Positions 35,683 to 47,077 of a stretch of DNA of 64,000 bases are shown here, piece after piece. The DNA is taken from assembly GCA_022702545.1 (NCBI GenBank), contig JAHRBC010000001.1, forward strand, positions 1,302,001-1,366,000, read 5' to 3'. Position 1 is the first letter of the stretch; every line of letters begins with the position of its first letter. Under the pieces are notes generated by a model. That model had not been told where the DNA came from. It was given only the letters and a program-made list of their open reading frames with translations, and made no database searches. Position numbers and translations under genes: made by a program. This DNA is from Phycomyces nitens (taxonomy: Eukaryota; Mucoromycota; Mucoromycetes; Mucorales; Phycomycetaceae).

Positions 35683-37934
35683 GGGTCAAAAGGTGTTAGA
35701 GGTGATTTTATACACGACAAATCAAAAACAGGCACAATATAGCTCAAAGATTCCAATATAGAATTGATCACTATAACATTAATATGTAATATTGTCTAAA
35801 TATGCCTTTACTCAAAATAAATATACCCAAAGAATAATATTCAAGCCGTGTATAATACTCGTAATAGATTATATGTTATAATGAGATTATTGCTACCTCC
35901 AATGACTCAATATTTTGTCGGGTGTAGTTAAAAACAATCTTTTGAATACAAGACGCAACTTATTTTTTTTTGTTAAATATCAAAATATTCTTTAGAGTTT
36001 ACTGGAGCTAGATAGGGTCGAATGAGCGTACCAAGTTATTTCCTGTGTGCTTGAATTAAAGGTAGCCCAGTACTTTCAGCATAATTTAAAACAGGTGGTG
36101 ATTACCAAGTGCAAGTAATCTGTCGAAAGATTGACAGTCGAGATGTGATGATGCTGAATGAGAAATGGTCATGATTGAATGCACATTATAATAAATGTAC
36201 ATTAACAAGGATGATTAATTCTGGTACAAATGAAGAAAAAAAAACCATTAAGCGTTGGATCAGTAATGGTATAGCTAATAAAGTGCATAACAAGTGTATA
36301 ATGTGCTAATTGTAATTAAATGTGCAATCGATCATCTCAACATTTATTCGACATTAGTTTTCGTCAGTGATTTGGTACGCGTTGGCGTAAAATGCATGAA
36401 AACAGTGGACAAAAATGGAAATGTAAACAAAAAACCCAATATTTTAAGGAGGCAGTAAAATCCGCTAAAGTGTTTCGGAATTCAAGCGCTTGTTTCTCTT
36501 GCAATATGTATTGGAAAATAATCAAACTGGAAGGACATGCTCAAGAAGTGTGGGACCAGATGGTATTCAAGTTTGAACACTAATGGGCCAATAGATGAAG
36601 AGCAAGAGGGGTACAAAGACAAAATTTTGAAATTTTCAAGTTACGCGTCGTCTATTTGCACCACATTGAAAACAAAGGGGTAAAGAAAATATCGAAAAAT
36701 AAATTTTGTTGCCATAGTAATGGAAAATACTTTGTATCTCTAAGCTAGTTTAATAATATACGAGACTATAATGTATGCGCGCTAATTGGCCTTTAATGTA
36801 CCCATGTTTTAACCAAAATATTTGGTAAAATCAGTTTTTATTTATTATTTATATACAAAAAAAGCAGAGCCAAATAGCCTTTAGTAATTAATGTGAGCAA
36901 AAGATTTGCTTTCAAGTTACTATATCGTATTGTTTAAAATACATCTAATTAAATACGGCAGGTTTCTAGTAAATGTATAGTATTTATATGCCTCGATATC
37001 ATCAAATACTTGCTCTATGTATAACCACCACCAAATTCCAACCAATACGAACCTTGATTAACACTGGCATTATTTTCTATTGTTACTATTTAGTATTTCC
37101 ACAGGATTAGTTCAAAGCCCTCAAGTGCTTGTAGTCTATAGAACTGTTAATTCTACTCAATCATACAAACAATATAATGTTGGCTATAACTTTATACAAC
37201 GAGATGCCTTTTATTTTAAATATCCACAAGTTTTAATATTAAGAATGTTACACTTGACCTTTTTGATTTACACATCATTTAGACTTTTTCTGCTTTTGAG
37301 TTATAGAGCCAGTGGCATGAAAATAAATGCTGTATAGCAAATACAAAAATATACTTTAAGCCTTTTGGTCAGCTAATAAAACATGATATTTAAATCCAAG
37401 GCATTCTCAAGTCTAATGACATTTCAAACTCTGTAATGGCCAGAGTAAATCCAAGCCAAGGTCTAGATTATTTATTTATTAAAAAAAAAAAAGACACTGC
37501 ACTGACAGTGTTTAATTCTCAAAAATTAATTGAATGTTTGTTGGTTTCCAAACCTCCTCGGAAAGTCTAAAAGGACACCCTTGGAAGTCTGGGTGAGACC
37601 GAAGCTGCTTATATTATAAAAGAGGATATGACTAACATGGAAACATTCCAAAGAAATAGAAATTGCAGAAAATTTGGTTTTATTAATTAATACACTACAG
37701 AGGTTTGGATTCAGGTGTGTTTTGGGGGGGAAAATCAAGAGACATAATGCCATTCTATAGCCAATTTGGTCTCTAATAAGCTTGGTGTATGGATCTACTG
37801 ATCTTTTTTCTTTTTTCAATGACCCAAGAATTCATTGATCAAAATCAACAGACTAAAATAGAGAGATTCATAGTACGCCTTTTTCTTTAAAATATTTTTT
37901 AAAGACCCGTCCACATATCTTTTCTATATTACCA
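32340..37934. other. Long gene-poor region (5.6 kb)
   Basis: Strongly AT-rich. The best frames (33883-34236, 117 codons; 36392-36583, 63 codons; 37080-37337, 85 codons) have no recognised domain, lack neighbouring exon signals and resemble chance or decayed frames. There is one microsatellite (35648-35681). No RNA gene or mobile element ends were identified. Confidence 0.4.
35648..35681. repeat. (TAA)n microsatellite
   Basis: About 11 TAA units. Confidence 0.9.
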
Positions 37935-38933
37935 ATGTCCAACGGAAAGAGAGCCAAAGGATCATTTGACATTGATGACAATGAAGGCCCATCCTCATCC
38001 ACTAAAAAACGCGTGAGATTCAACACAAAGACTCGTGCACAATCTGGAGATGATTTTGAGATTGATCATGAAGACACCCTCGAACCTACAAAGCAACGTC
38101 GTGGTGGAATCAATGCCGACGCTTATGTTAGTGACGATGAAGAAGTGGATGGAGGTGCCTATGGCAGTGATTCTGAAGAGGAGAGTGAAGGAGAAAAGCC
38201 TGCCGCACCTCAGGATGATGACTTTGATATTTTTGCCGAAGAAGCCCCCGCAGTAGACGCACAAACAAAAAAGAAGAAGAAGTTGGAATTGAGCGAGATT
38301 GAAGGCCAAGAATTTGGCTCACACGATACAGAAGGTCTTGATGATCAAGTGCCAAATGGAAAAAAGGAACCAGCGGTAATGGCATTCAATATGCAACAGG
38401 AAATGGAGGAAGGAAGCTTTGATGCTCAAGGCAACTATGTGCCTAACAAGGGGGATCCACAAGCATTCCATGATCGTTGGATGGAGGGCATTTCTCGAAG
38501 GGATATGGTGGCTGCGAGAGAAGCACAGACAAAAAGAGAGGCCAACGAAGCACTCTTGGAGGCTGCAAGACAAGAAGCGATGCCTCAAACACAGAATGAG
38601 GTATATCTCGAACTAGTCAGTCAATTGAAGCCTGGACAGAGTGTACGGGAGGCATTGTCTACACTGGGAAGTCTGTCTACAGCCAAGGTTCCTGCATGGA
38701 AGCAAAAACTGCTGGATAAGAAGAATAAGAACAAGCCAAAGACCAATCCAAAAGAGGCTTTGAGTGAAGAGGAAGAAGGACAGAGAAAGAAAAAGGTCGA
38801 GAGGATCACAGAATTAGCTGATCAAATGATGGCATTGGGTCATTTTGGCATTTATGAAGACACCTTTGAGACCATGATTCGACATTTACGGCGAGAGGGT
38901 GTTGTAGGGGAAGATTGGTTGCCAAAACAATAA
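37935..38933 (+). CDS. CD2BP2/Lin1-like U5 snRNP-associated protein lacking a GYF domain
   Basis: Single exon, 332 aa. The order follows the CD2BP2/Lin1 family: a basic N-terminus with KKRVRFNTKTR, an acidic region with DDDFDIFAEE, then AFNMQQEMEEGSFDAQGNYVPNK (the MEEGxFD-x-x-GNY signature), HDRWMEGI, a helix-rich part with LKPGQSVREALSTLGS, and a segment ITELADQMMALGHFGIYEDTFE. In human CD2BP2 and yeast Lin1 a C-terminal GYF domain follows. Here the protein stops ~25 residues after that segment and no downstream exon is evident before the convergent MPU1 gene. The family binds the U5 snRNP protein Prp6/15.5K network in pre-mRNA splicing. Loss of the proline-binding GYF module would remove one partner surface. 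Confidence 0.85.
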   Translation: MSNGKRAKGSFDIDDNEGPSSSTKKRVRFNTKTRAQSGDDFEIDHEDTLEPTKQRRGGINADAYVSDDEEVDGGAYGSDSEEESEGEKPAAPQDDDFDIFAEEAPAVDAQTKKKKKLELSEIEGQEFGSHDTEGLDDQVPNGKKEPAVMAFNMQQEMEEGSFDAQGNYVPNKGDPQAFHDRWMEGISRRDMVAAREAQTKREANEALLEAARQEAMPQTQNEVYLELVSQLKPGQSVREALSTLGSLSTAKVPAWKQKLLDKKNKNKPKTNPKEALSEEEEGQRKKKVERITELADQMMALGHFGIYEDTFETMIRHLRREGVVGEDWLPKQ

Positions 38934-39045
38934 ACACACACAAAGGTTCCTTTTTTTTCCCTTTGTACCTAATCTAGAATCCGAATTGGGTGCAAGTAGC
39001 AATGATTCAAAATATCTTTTATATATATATATATATGTATATGCT

Positions 39046-39789
39046 TTAATCAGTCTTGATGGGTTTGGTGGCCTGTTTCGCAGGAGCCCCCCAGTAAAGG
39101 AAGACCTGAACGACGAGAATTGCATTGAGAATGCTGGCAAGGACAGTGCCTGTAAGCACCAAAGGATCATCAAGCTCAGTCAAGGTAGTAAACACACGTG
39201 CAGTGCTTCCAGCAAAGTAGTTGATGACTGCAAAAGCAGAGAGCTGGCCAGTCGACTTGTTCTTGAAGTTGGCATTGATCTGGGGTATTTTGCTGGCCAA
39301 GCTCAGGGGAATTGTGCCAGCATACAAAATAGCCATGATCCAGGCTGGCAACAGCTTCTCACTTGTGAGGCAGTAGAATGTTGAAATAAGGGATGTAATG
39401 GTCATTACCAAGGCATCGGTCTTGCCGCTGTATACAAGAATCAACAAGGTGATCAGGATGTTTTGGATGGAGATGAAAAAGATCTCTCCATAAGTGCTGA
39501 ATGGGTTTCCTTGACGCAGGTTGTAGGCCAGAGTAATCGCATAAGAGAGGGTCTCGAGGAGATAGGATGACATTGAGAGACCTTGGGCAGACTTGTTTTT
39601 GATAATGGTCATTATCTGGGGAATCTTGACGATTGAGCCACCCAGGACTATTCCAAGACCAAGGCCTTTGGAGATTGTATACTTGATGCAAGGTACATCT
39701 GTGAGGTTGAGGTTTTCAATGAGGACATCATAGCAGGTTTCGCCGATAAGGCCAGTGATTGGTGTACGGAGCACGGGAGGCAGATGCAT
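39046..39789 (-). CDS. mpu1: MPU1, dolichol-phosphate-mannose utilisation protein (PQ-loop)
   Basis: Single exon, 247 aa, the same length as human MPU1. Seven hydrophobic segments are visible, with two PQ-loop repeats: KIPQIMTIIKNKSAQGLS (~residues 56-73) and KIPQINANFKNKSTGQLS (~165-182). MPU1 is an ER membrane protein required for use of dolichol-P-mannose and dolichol-P-glucose in N-glycan, GPI-anchor and O-mannose synthesis. The gene converges on the Lin1-like gene with only ~110 bp between stops, so the two share a terminator region. Confidence 0.93.
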   Translation of the reverse strand: MHLPPVLRTPITGLIGETCYDVLIENLNLTDVPCIKYTISKGLGLGIVLGGSIVKIPQIMTIIKNKSAQGLSMSSYLLETLSYAITLAYNLRQGNPFSTYGEIFFISIQNILITLLILVYSGKTDALVMTITSLISTFYCLTSEKLLPAWIMAILYAGTIPLSLASKIPQINANFKNKSTGQLSAFAVINYFAGSTARVFTTLTELDDPLVLTGTVLASILNAILVVQVFLYWGAPAKQATKPIKTD

Positions 39790-40212
39790 AGTTTGATTTT
39801 GGAATCAAGAGTATTTAGAAAAGAAGCTTAGGACGCGCTCGTTGGACCCTTTTTTTTTTTCTGCCAGCGCGAACTATCATTATTGGACGGAATTCTGGCT
39901 GAGTTTATTGGCCTAGAATATGGGGATATATTCTATTTTATTATTTGACTACAGCCTCAAGGGCCTTTTTTTTTATGCGCATGTTATGTGTATAGGGAAG
40001 GATATAGTTTTGAGCATGCCAAAAAAAAGAATGAATCTATGGCTCAGTAAAGTTTCCCGGTAGATTCCTAAAGTCATTGAATTTACCAGGTAATTCTTTT
40101 TGTTAAGCAAGATTTGTGTACGTGTATTGTGTGAATTCCCACGTGATTGACCACTCGCATCTTGTCCCTTTCCTTGCTTTCCTTGCCTTCCTTCTTCTTC
40201 CCAGACTTTGTA
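39790..40212. other. Divergent promoter region of MPU1 and the glycerate-kinase-like gene
   Basis: About 420 bp shared by two divergent genes. It contains T-rich tracts and a CACGTG box at 40140, 73 bp upstream of the kinase ATG. Confidence 0.5.
40140..40145. promoter_or_regulatory. CACGTG (E-box-like) site
   Basis: A perfect palindrome in the kinase leader or promoter, of the type bound by bHLH factors (Cbf1/Pho4/USF-like). It is a single site and could be chance. Confidence 0.3.
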
Positions 40213-41349
40213 ATGTCATACAAGTCGCATGCGATGCTGCCTCAGACAGAGGCCTCGCTTCAGCACATTCTCCACCACCGTGCCCAGTTTTTGCAGGATC
40301 GTCACCAACGACATCTCCCACGAAAGCCATTCGTAGTTGGTGTGTCTGGCTGTCAAGGAAGTGGAAAGACTACCCTTTGCACTACACTGGAGCACCTCAT
40401 GAAGGACGCTCCATATGGCCTCAATGTCGTATCATTCTCACTTGACGACGTGTATCTGGACCACAAGCAGCAGCAAAAACGCGCAAAAAGTGACCCTGAC
40501 AACCGTCTAGTCCAATTCCGTGGTCAGCCTGGATCTCACGACCTTAACTTGGCGTGTGAAACATTCGAAACTCTTTTGGATGACACCCGCCCATGCCCAA
40601 TTCCTGCCTATGACAAGAGCTTATTTGAAGGTTTGGGAGATCGTATTGACCCTAGTCTGTGGGCAACATCACAACCACCCGTCGATATTATCCTGTTTGA
40701 AGGATGGTGCCTTGGATTTAAATCTTTGCCGGTAGAGGAAGTATGTGAGCGATATAACAAGGCCAAGCAGGAGGGAGCTTCATGGACCATTCACCCTCTG
40801 GAACACATTCTTGGCCTCAACGAAAGCTTAGCTGCCTATGAAAACACAATATATAATTATTTTGACATCTTTATTCATCTCTCGCCTGATGATCTGCGTA
40901 ATGTCTACCAATGGCGATTGGAGCAAGAACACGATGCCATTCGTACCCGGGGTGTTACTGGACTGAATGATGAGGGTGTGTATGCGTTTGTGGACACATA
41001 TATGCCTGCATACAGCCTGTACCTTCCTCGCCTGGACTCAATTGGGTTCTTTGGCTTTACCAACATTATCCATCCATACGAAGGCAGGAACCGTGGCGAT
41101 CATGGCTACAGTGGAGCACAGCGACATCTCCGACTATTGCTAGATCACGATCGCCGAGTACTTTCCCAGACACTGATAAAGGAGCATGATCCCCAGCAAC
41201 CTCTGGTATGGCCTACCTATAGTCGCCCATTGCTTTTCTTGGTGGGAATGGTAGGAGTGGCAGGATTGATGAAATACTCATGCCTGGGACGGGTGCTGGA
41301 CATTGCTAAAAAGGCTGGCCGTCGGTTTCAAGCGAATGGAATGACGTAA
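40213..41349 (+). CDS. Tda10/D-glycerate 3-kinase-type P-loop kinase
   Basis: Single exon, 378 aa from ATG 40213; an alternative start is Met8. Walker A is GCQGSGKT (residues 46-53). SFSLDDVYLDHKQQQ and the PGSHDLNLACETFETL block are diagnostic for the glycerate kinase/Tda10 group of the PRK/uridine-kinase-like P-loop fold. So are IPAYDKSLFEGLGDR and DIILFEGWCLGFKSL. The plant homologue phosphorylates D-glycerate to 3-phosphoglycerate; the yeast homologue Tda10 is poorly defined. The family normally ends soon after the FVDTYMPAYSLYLPRL segment, but this protein adds ~90 residues. These include a hydrophobic stretch LLFLVGMVGVAGLM (~344-358) and a basic tail, suggesting membrane tail anchoring. 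Confidence 0.85.
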   Translation: MSYKSHAMLPQTEASLQHILHHRAQFLQDRHQRHLPRKPFVVGVSGCQGSGKTTLCTTLEHLMKDAPYGLNVVSFSLDDVYLDHKQQQKRAKSDPDNRLVQFRGQPGSHDLNLACETFETLLDDTRPCPIPAYDKSLFEGLGDRIDPSLWATSQPPVDIILFEGWCLGFKSLPVEEVCERYNKAKQEGASWTIHPLEHILGLNESLAAYENTIYNYFDIFIHLSPDDLRNVYQWRLEQEHDAIRTRGVTGLNDEGVYAFVDTYMPAYSLYLPRLDSIGFFGFTNIIHPYEGRNRGDHGYSGAQRHLRLLLDHDRRVLSQTLIKEHDPQQPLVWPTYSRPLLFLVGMVGVAGLMKYSCLGRVLDIAKKAGRRFQANGMT

Positions 41350-43210
41350 TTATAAACTATAAACATAAAATATAAAAATGCCCACCATTAGTTAGGCCAT
41401 TGGGCTTTTTGTTTTCTAGAGCGTTTTTTCTTTCTTTTTTTTTGCAAATCAATATCATATCAAGGATACACAAACAGACCAGCCTGATTAGTTTTCTACA
41501 AAAGACTCTCTTGGTACTTCTTTACATTGACAAAAAAGGAAATTGGTTGGATAGGACAGGTAAATAATATTCACCCCTATTCTGGGAGTACTACCAATGG
41601 CCACTAGAGCAGGTTTTGCTTGGCAGGATAGTCTAGAATTGGGTCATTGGTACCTATGAGTACAAGCTATCAATTTGTTTTTAAAGAAAGGTATTGCGTT
41701 GATCTTGGGACGCTTAAAATCTAGTTCAATTGATCCCTCAGAGTGCTCTTGTGAGCAGGTCTTTTAGAGAGTATAATTGCACACTAGAGAATTGGATGAT
41801 TATAGCAGAGAGCTCCCATTTCTGATCTCGATTACGACATTTCATTTTTGGAAAATGCAACTTTTTTTTAAAACGCCGTAACATTGGTTTCTGGAATGAC
41901 GGTATTGATTTATATGGAAAGTTGGGGGTCTATCTAGATTGACAGAGGTCTAGAATAGAATAGGTTAATTGTGCTTCAGGCTGGTTAGGCTGTGTGATAG
42001 TGCTAGATGGATTTTGCTATTGATCGAGCAGAGAAATAAAGAGGCCGGATCTACGGATGATAAGGGTCGGTTAGGAAGCCCAAAGAAGCTTACACAAAAA
42101 CCAGCCAAATCAAGTTTTATACTTTGATTATCGCTGTTAACCAATCCAAATAAAAGCCACAAGCAAACAGTCTATGGCTAGTCTTTGGTAGACAATATCC
42201 AAGGAGTCATTAGAATTGCTTAATGGATCTATACCATCTACTCAGTACAAGGTACACAACATGAATGATTATAGACTTGGTCATCGTCTAACGGTGATTT
42301 AATCGGAGTATATATTACTCTTGCATTTTATAAAACCGACTACTAACCATATTAATCGATTAAAGTTCTATATATGTATAATAGTTTCCCGATATAGAAC
42401 AATAATACAATACTGACGAATAGCATTTTTATGCATAATTCAGGTGCACAAAACACTTTCCAAATTAATAAAAATCTCTATTCTTCTTTTGGATGCATTA
42501 ATCTTGAGCGAGCCATCTATTGGCAAGCCAGATTTGTTGTGTTGTTTAATGTGAATTAGATATGCTTCCGGTGTATGAAATGTGTCTTTGCTAAGATAAC
42601 TACATGTTCTTACAATTTCTTATTGGACACAATATGTCGGAGTCATATTCTATAATCGGCGTATAAAAACAGGCAATTCTATTTTATTTATTTATCAATG
42701 TAAATAATAAACATTCTCTGTCAATTATGAATCTTTTTTGTTTGGGAAAACATAGACGCAAGTATAATCAAAAGCAGAGAAGGGTACTAATGATATTTGC
42801 AAACGAGCTCCATGGATACTGGGAGGGTGATTGTGTATATAGCTATTATAAACATGTACATACATATTATACATACATACATGTATATTTATATATGTAT
42901 TTATATAAATGTATTTATTTATATACTTTTATATATATATATATATATATATTTATAATAACCAAACCAGCCGGGTTTTAGGTCGGGGGTTTCATTCCAA
43001 AGAACTAGGATAATCATAAGAGTCTTGATGGTCAAAATGAACCGTGGATCTAATGCTGAACCCTCAAGATCTTGCAAAAAACTATATATAAAATACATTG
43101 TGGATATCAATGGCAAGAAAGCATTTTTATAAACCATCTATCTAGTTTTATTTATTTAATTATTTATTTAATTATATATATAAATATATTTATATATATA
43201 TATACTTATA
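41350..43210. other. Intergenic, no gene seen
   Basis: AT-rich, 1.9 kb. It ends with TA/ATA-rich low-complexity runs (42860-42955 and 43150-43205). The frame at 42727-42981 is translated microsatellite. Confidence 0.4.
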
Positions 43211-43224
43211 TTTTTGGGGGGTGT

Positions 43225-43440
43225 GAATATTAAGCGCCTTTTATTTTTATTTTTATTTTTATTTTTTTTATTGTTTTTATTTTTTATTTTTTTTTGTATT
43301 TTGGCATTTTCCCCCTTCTTTCTTTTATTCGCCCTTTTTTTTCTTTTTTATTATTATTTACGATTCTCTCTTTCTTTCGTTCTCTCTTTCGCCCACTTTA
43401 TTTTTTTACTTGTTCCCGTTAAGACGCGTTCATCATTAAA
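43225..43440 (+). promoter_or_regulatory. Pyrimidine-rich leader/promoter tract of the PWWP gene
   Basis: About 200 bp that is almost pure T/C on the plus strand (TTTTTATTTTTA repeats, then CTTTCTTTCG), directly upstream of the ATG at 43501. Such CT-rich tracts often precede transcription starts of strongly expressed fungal genes. Confidence 0.4.
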
Positions 43441-43500
43441 AAAACAAAAACAACCCACAGTATCAGCCATTCGGATTCTCTCCATTCATCAGCCAACCCA

Positions 43501-45677
43501 ATGAGTCCCCAAGACTCACCACAGTACGCACCTGGCACAACTGTGTTCGCCAAGTTGAAAGGCTATCCATGGTGGCCAGCAAGGGTAAGCAAACACATTC
43601 TTGAAGCACTGCATCACTGAATGCAGTCCTAGATTGAACTCGACCAAAACGTACCAGCAAAGGTCCTAAAGTCAAAGGCAAAAACAAAAGGTCCACTCTG
43701 GACAGTGTTTTTTTATGGTTCCAAGGACTAGTAAGTTTGCATGTGTATTGCCTGGCCCTTCTCACCACATCGTCTTGTACACTATCCAATAATTAGCGGG
43801 TTTTTTGGTCCGGATGCGATCCGACCGTTTGACCAGACTACCGTCGAGCGTGACTTGAAAGCAAAGAAGTTCAAGAATAAGGATCTAGAGAATGCGGTGA
43901 GACAGGCATTGGATCCAGAAGCCTTTGAGAAAGAAGAGGAGGAAGAGGAAGAAGAAGAGGAAGAGGAAGAGGAGGAAGTAAAGGCGGTCAAGACGCGAAA
44001 GCCTGCGAAAAAGGCAAAGAAAACTGCACCAGAACCTGTGAAGAAAAAGGCACAATCGGCGGGTGGACGGAAAAAGGTGGCTGCGGCGGTTGTGGAAGCA
44101 AACCCAGTAGAAGAGGAAGAGGAAGACGAGGTGGTTGAGCCCCCAAAGCCGAAAAGACGTTCTCGAAAGGTAGAGGATAAGGAAGAGAAAGCAGACGAGG
44201 GCGACAATGTACGAGACAGAAAGAAGAGAGTAAGTCCGCGCCCACATCTGGGTTCTTTTTTGTTATTATTATTATTATTATTTTTAAATACACATGTGTT
44301 TTTTTGGGTGGGAGGAAATATGGGTACAAGAAATACAAGCGTACTAAGCTTTTATTTTGTCCTGTATAGCGCAAGTCCATGTCGGTAGAGCAGGAAGATG
44401 AGGAAAGACTGAATAAGCGTACCAGTGCATCGCCTGCCGTGTCTACGCGCAAGTCTGAAGAGCCCTCAGGGAATGAACAGGGTGAGAAAAAGGGATCAAA
44501 TGGTCATGAAGCCCCAAAGAAGTCCCCCGAGTACAGAAAAGTATATCATATCAGACACAAGCTTCAGAAATTGGTGTACGATAAGAAAGCTGTAAGTATA
44601 ATGGTGTGGATTGTGATAGCCTGCAAGAAACCCACTCAGCCCTACGCACAATGAAAATGCGTGTGGGTATGTGTTTAGAAGTGGTTCTGTGGTTTGTATA
44701 ATGTGTGCGAGGGTATTTCTGTTGGACGGAAAACTAACAATATTTTATTTTTTTGCATCTTTATATATTTGTGGGCGAAATCATAGGGTGAGATATCGAT
44801 AGAGGACTACCCAAAGATCTCTCAGGCAGTAAAGGAAGTAGAGGAGTCTTCAATGACATACGATTTACTTCGGGTAAGTTGGTGCATTTATATAAGTATA
44901 TATATATATTTATATATATTGGTTGTGGGCAAGAGGAGAAAAGAAGATACAAGAGGCAAAATAGGGCTTTTGTATCAATGTGTGTGTGTACATACATATA
45001 TTTATATTCATATTTATATTGGTGGGAAATTTTAGGACACCAAGATTGGCAAGGTTGTCAAGGCTGCATGCACCTACCATTACGAAGGTGACGAGGAGCA
45101 CAATATCAAAGAACGATGCCAGCAATTGATGCGGAACTGGAAGGGACTCTTTACCGTCCCACAAGCAAGCAAGGTGGCGACACCTGCGACCACTTCTGTT
45201 AGTGGTGCTACCTCTGGTGCCACTACTTCTGGTGCCACTGTTGATGCCACTGTGGATACTTCTGCTCCCGTGGCTACTGTGGTTCCAGCAACCCCAACAA
45301 CCAACCCAGCAAGCACAGCAACACCTATTACTACTATTACCACTACTGCTACTGCTGTTGTTGTTGCTTCTGAGACCGTACCACTCAAGACAACTGCCAT
45401 GGAAGTGTCTCCGGTAGAGGCTTCTGGTACAGACAGTATTCCTGTTATGACTTGTGTGTCTGTGGTCGATAATGGAAATGGAAATGGAAATGTAGATGTG
45501 GTTATGGGAGATACATCCCTTGTTAATGGTAATGAGCCAACGCCTATGGAAGAGGATGCTTCGGCATCAGTAGAAGTACCCATGGAATTAGAGACAACCA
45601 AAAGTGTGCCAGAGATTCAACAACACAACGAACAACAATCACAACGACAAGAAGGGTCTGCTATGCAAGAAGACTGA
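43501..45677 (+). CDS. PWWP and TFIIS-N/IBD-like chromatin protein (HDGF/LEDGF-like)
   Basis: Six exons: 43501-43584, 43633-43730, 43797-44229, 44370-44591, 44787-44873 and 45036-45677, giving 521 aa. The PWWP domain is at the N-terminus (VFAKLKGYPWWPARIEL, ~14-32, through YGFFGPDAIRPF, ~61-72), with the aromatic cage region that reads methylated H3K36. Next come a polyglutamate run (~107-122) and Lys-rich segments. A helical domain follows (~259-350: EYRKVYHIRHKLQKLVYDKK, ISQAVKEVEESSMTYDLLRDTKIGKVV, RCQQLMRNWKGLF), matching the TFIIS N-terminal/integrase-binding-domain fold. The C-terminal 170 residues are Thr/Val/Ala-rich and disordered. This order equals LEDGF/HDGF2, which tether transcription regulators to active chromatin. 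The role here is inferred from architecture. Confidence 0.88.
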
Positions 45678-46783
45678 TAAGTTTCCCCCCTTTTTTTTAC
45701 ATTCTCTTCTTTGCATCACCGTCCAGAAACGGCTTTATTTTTTTTACTCGCTCTATCTACCGCTTGCTCTCTCTCTCTCTGTCTCTCTCTTGCTCTTGCT
45801 CTCTCTCTCTGTCTCGATCTCGATCTCTCTCTATCTCTATCTATCTCTTACTCGCACTCTTATTCTCTATCTCGCTCTACCTCTCTCCTCCACCTCTCTC
45901 ACAAACCCTTTATCTTCTTATTTCATACGAGTAATCTCATGTTCTTTATTCCTCTTTTTTGTTTCGTTTCATGATGCTCTGTACTTGTTTTTTTTTCTAT
46001 TCATATTTCAAATGACTGCATCCACTTTACGTACTCTTTTTCTCTTCTTTTTCTTTTTTACCTATAAATACTCGGGAGAAGTTGAAAGGGAATCAAGATC
46101 TACAAGACATACCAGCTTGTGAATGCTTTGTAAATCATTTTGCTTAGTGAATTGTGAGTAAAGAAGAGGAAAATATATAGACCTTTTCTGGTGTACCAAA
46201 TATTGGTCCAAAATATCGATCATCTCCGCTTACACATTTTTCTATTCTTTCCAAGATCTACCTCATTTTACTTTTTTTGGCTTAATGGTGTATTATACTA
46301 GGCAACGGGGATTACAAAGCCAGGGCTGATGTCAGTCTGTTAATACTACTACTACTACTACTACTACTACTACAAAAAAAAAAGAAAGTAGTCTACCCCA
46401 TCATAGATACAGTACGTAGCCGGGGTTGAGTATATACTATATAGAAAGTTTGAAAATTACTATTATTAATTTCACTAATTATTATTATTATTGATTCCAA
46501 TCCATTCTGACTTTTATGAAAATATTCAATTGAATACCCCACCACTCCTGTCTAAATAATAATAATAACACGATTCTGATTGACGGATTAACCATCGGGA
46601 TTTGGCACGAGTTTTGGGTGCAACCAATAAGCGGACCCAACCCCTTGCCAAGTGAGATTGCGGACTCTGTTGGAAATCATTTTTGAAAGCTGTCAAATAA
46701 TTTAATAATTATATAAATATGTGTATATCTATAATTATAATTGTATTTGTTTTCCATATTTTCTTTTCTTCCTTACAATTTGA
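45678..46783. other. Intergenic with simple repeats
   Basis: 3' flank of the PWWP gene. It contains CT-rich low-complexity DNA (about 45740-45900, CTCTCTCTCT and ATCTCTATCT runs) and a TAC microsatellite. The 172-codon frame here is translated CT repeat and is not called. Confidence 0.5.
46344..46373. repeat. (TAC)10 microsatellite
   Basis: Ten perfect TAC units followed by A9. Confidence 0.95.
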
Positions 46784-47077
46784 ATGGGCCGCTTCAGAGG
46801 ACTCAAGAAACTCTTTACCCTTGAAAGACCTGACGAAGACAAATCGGCCGTTATTCCTACCTATGTGGCAATCATGTCACCAACCCCACTCTCAATCCAC
46901 TCTTGTAACAACAAAGACCGTCCAATATCAATCTTTGGAGACTATAAAGACGAGCACTTTATGAGAGATCCTATGCGATGTGGAAGCCGCCCTGACAGAC
47001 TAGGCCAGTTTTTCGATCCCATGGGTTCCCGTAGCCAATATCCGGCAAGTATCGATGTCACCAATACTGGTGCCTAA
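46784..47077 (+). CDS. Small orphan protein, 97 aa
   Basis: A single open frame with ATG at 46784 and stop at 47077. The composition is protein-like (MGRFRGLKKLFTLERPDEDK..., a Cys-poor, Pro/Ser/Asp-rich chain) with no membrane segment or known motif. A T/C-rich leader precedes the ATG. It could be a real small gene of the lineage or a chance frame. No splice partners were found. Confidence 0.4.
   Translation: MGRFRGLKKLFTLERPDEDKSAVIPTYVAIMSPTPLSIHSCNNKDRPISIFGDYKDEHFMRDPMRCGSRPDRLGQFFDPMGSRSQYPASIDVTNTGA

Noticed and set aside
43782..44207. Minus-strand Ser/Phe-rich frame of 141 codons
   Set aside because: Antisense shadow of the poly-Glu/Lys exon of the PWWP gene.
45604..46122. 172-codon Leu/Ser-rich frame
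   Set aside because: Translation of CT-rich low-complexity DNA downstream of the PWWP stop.
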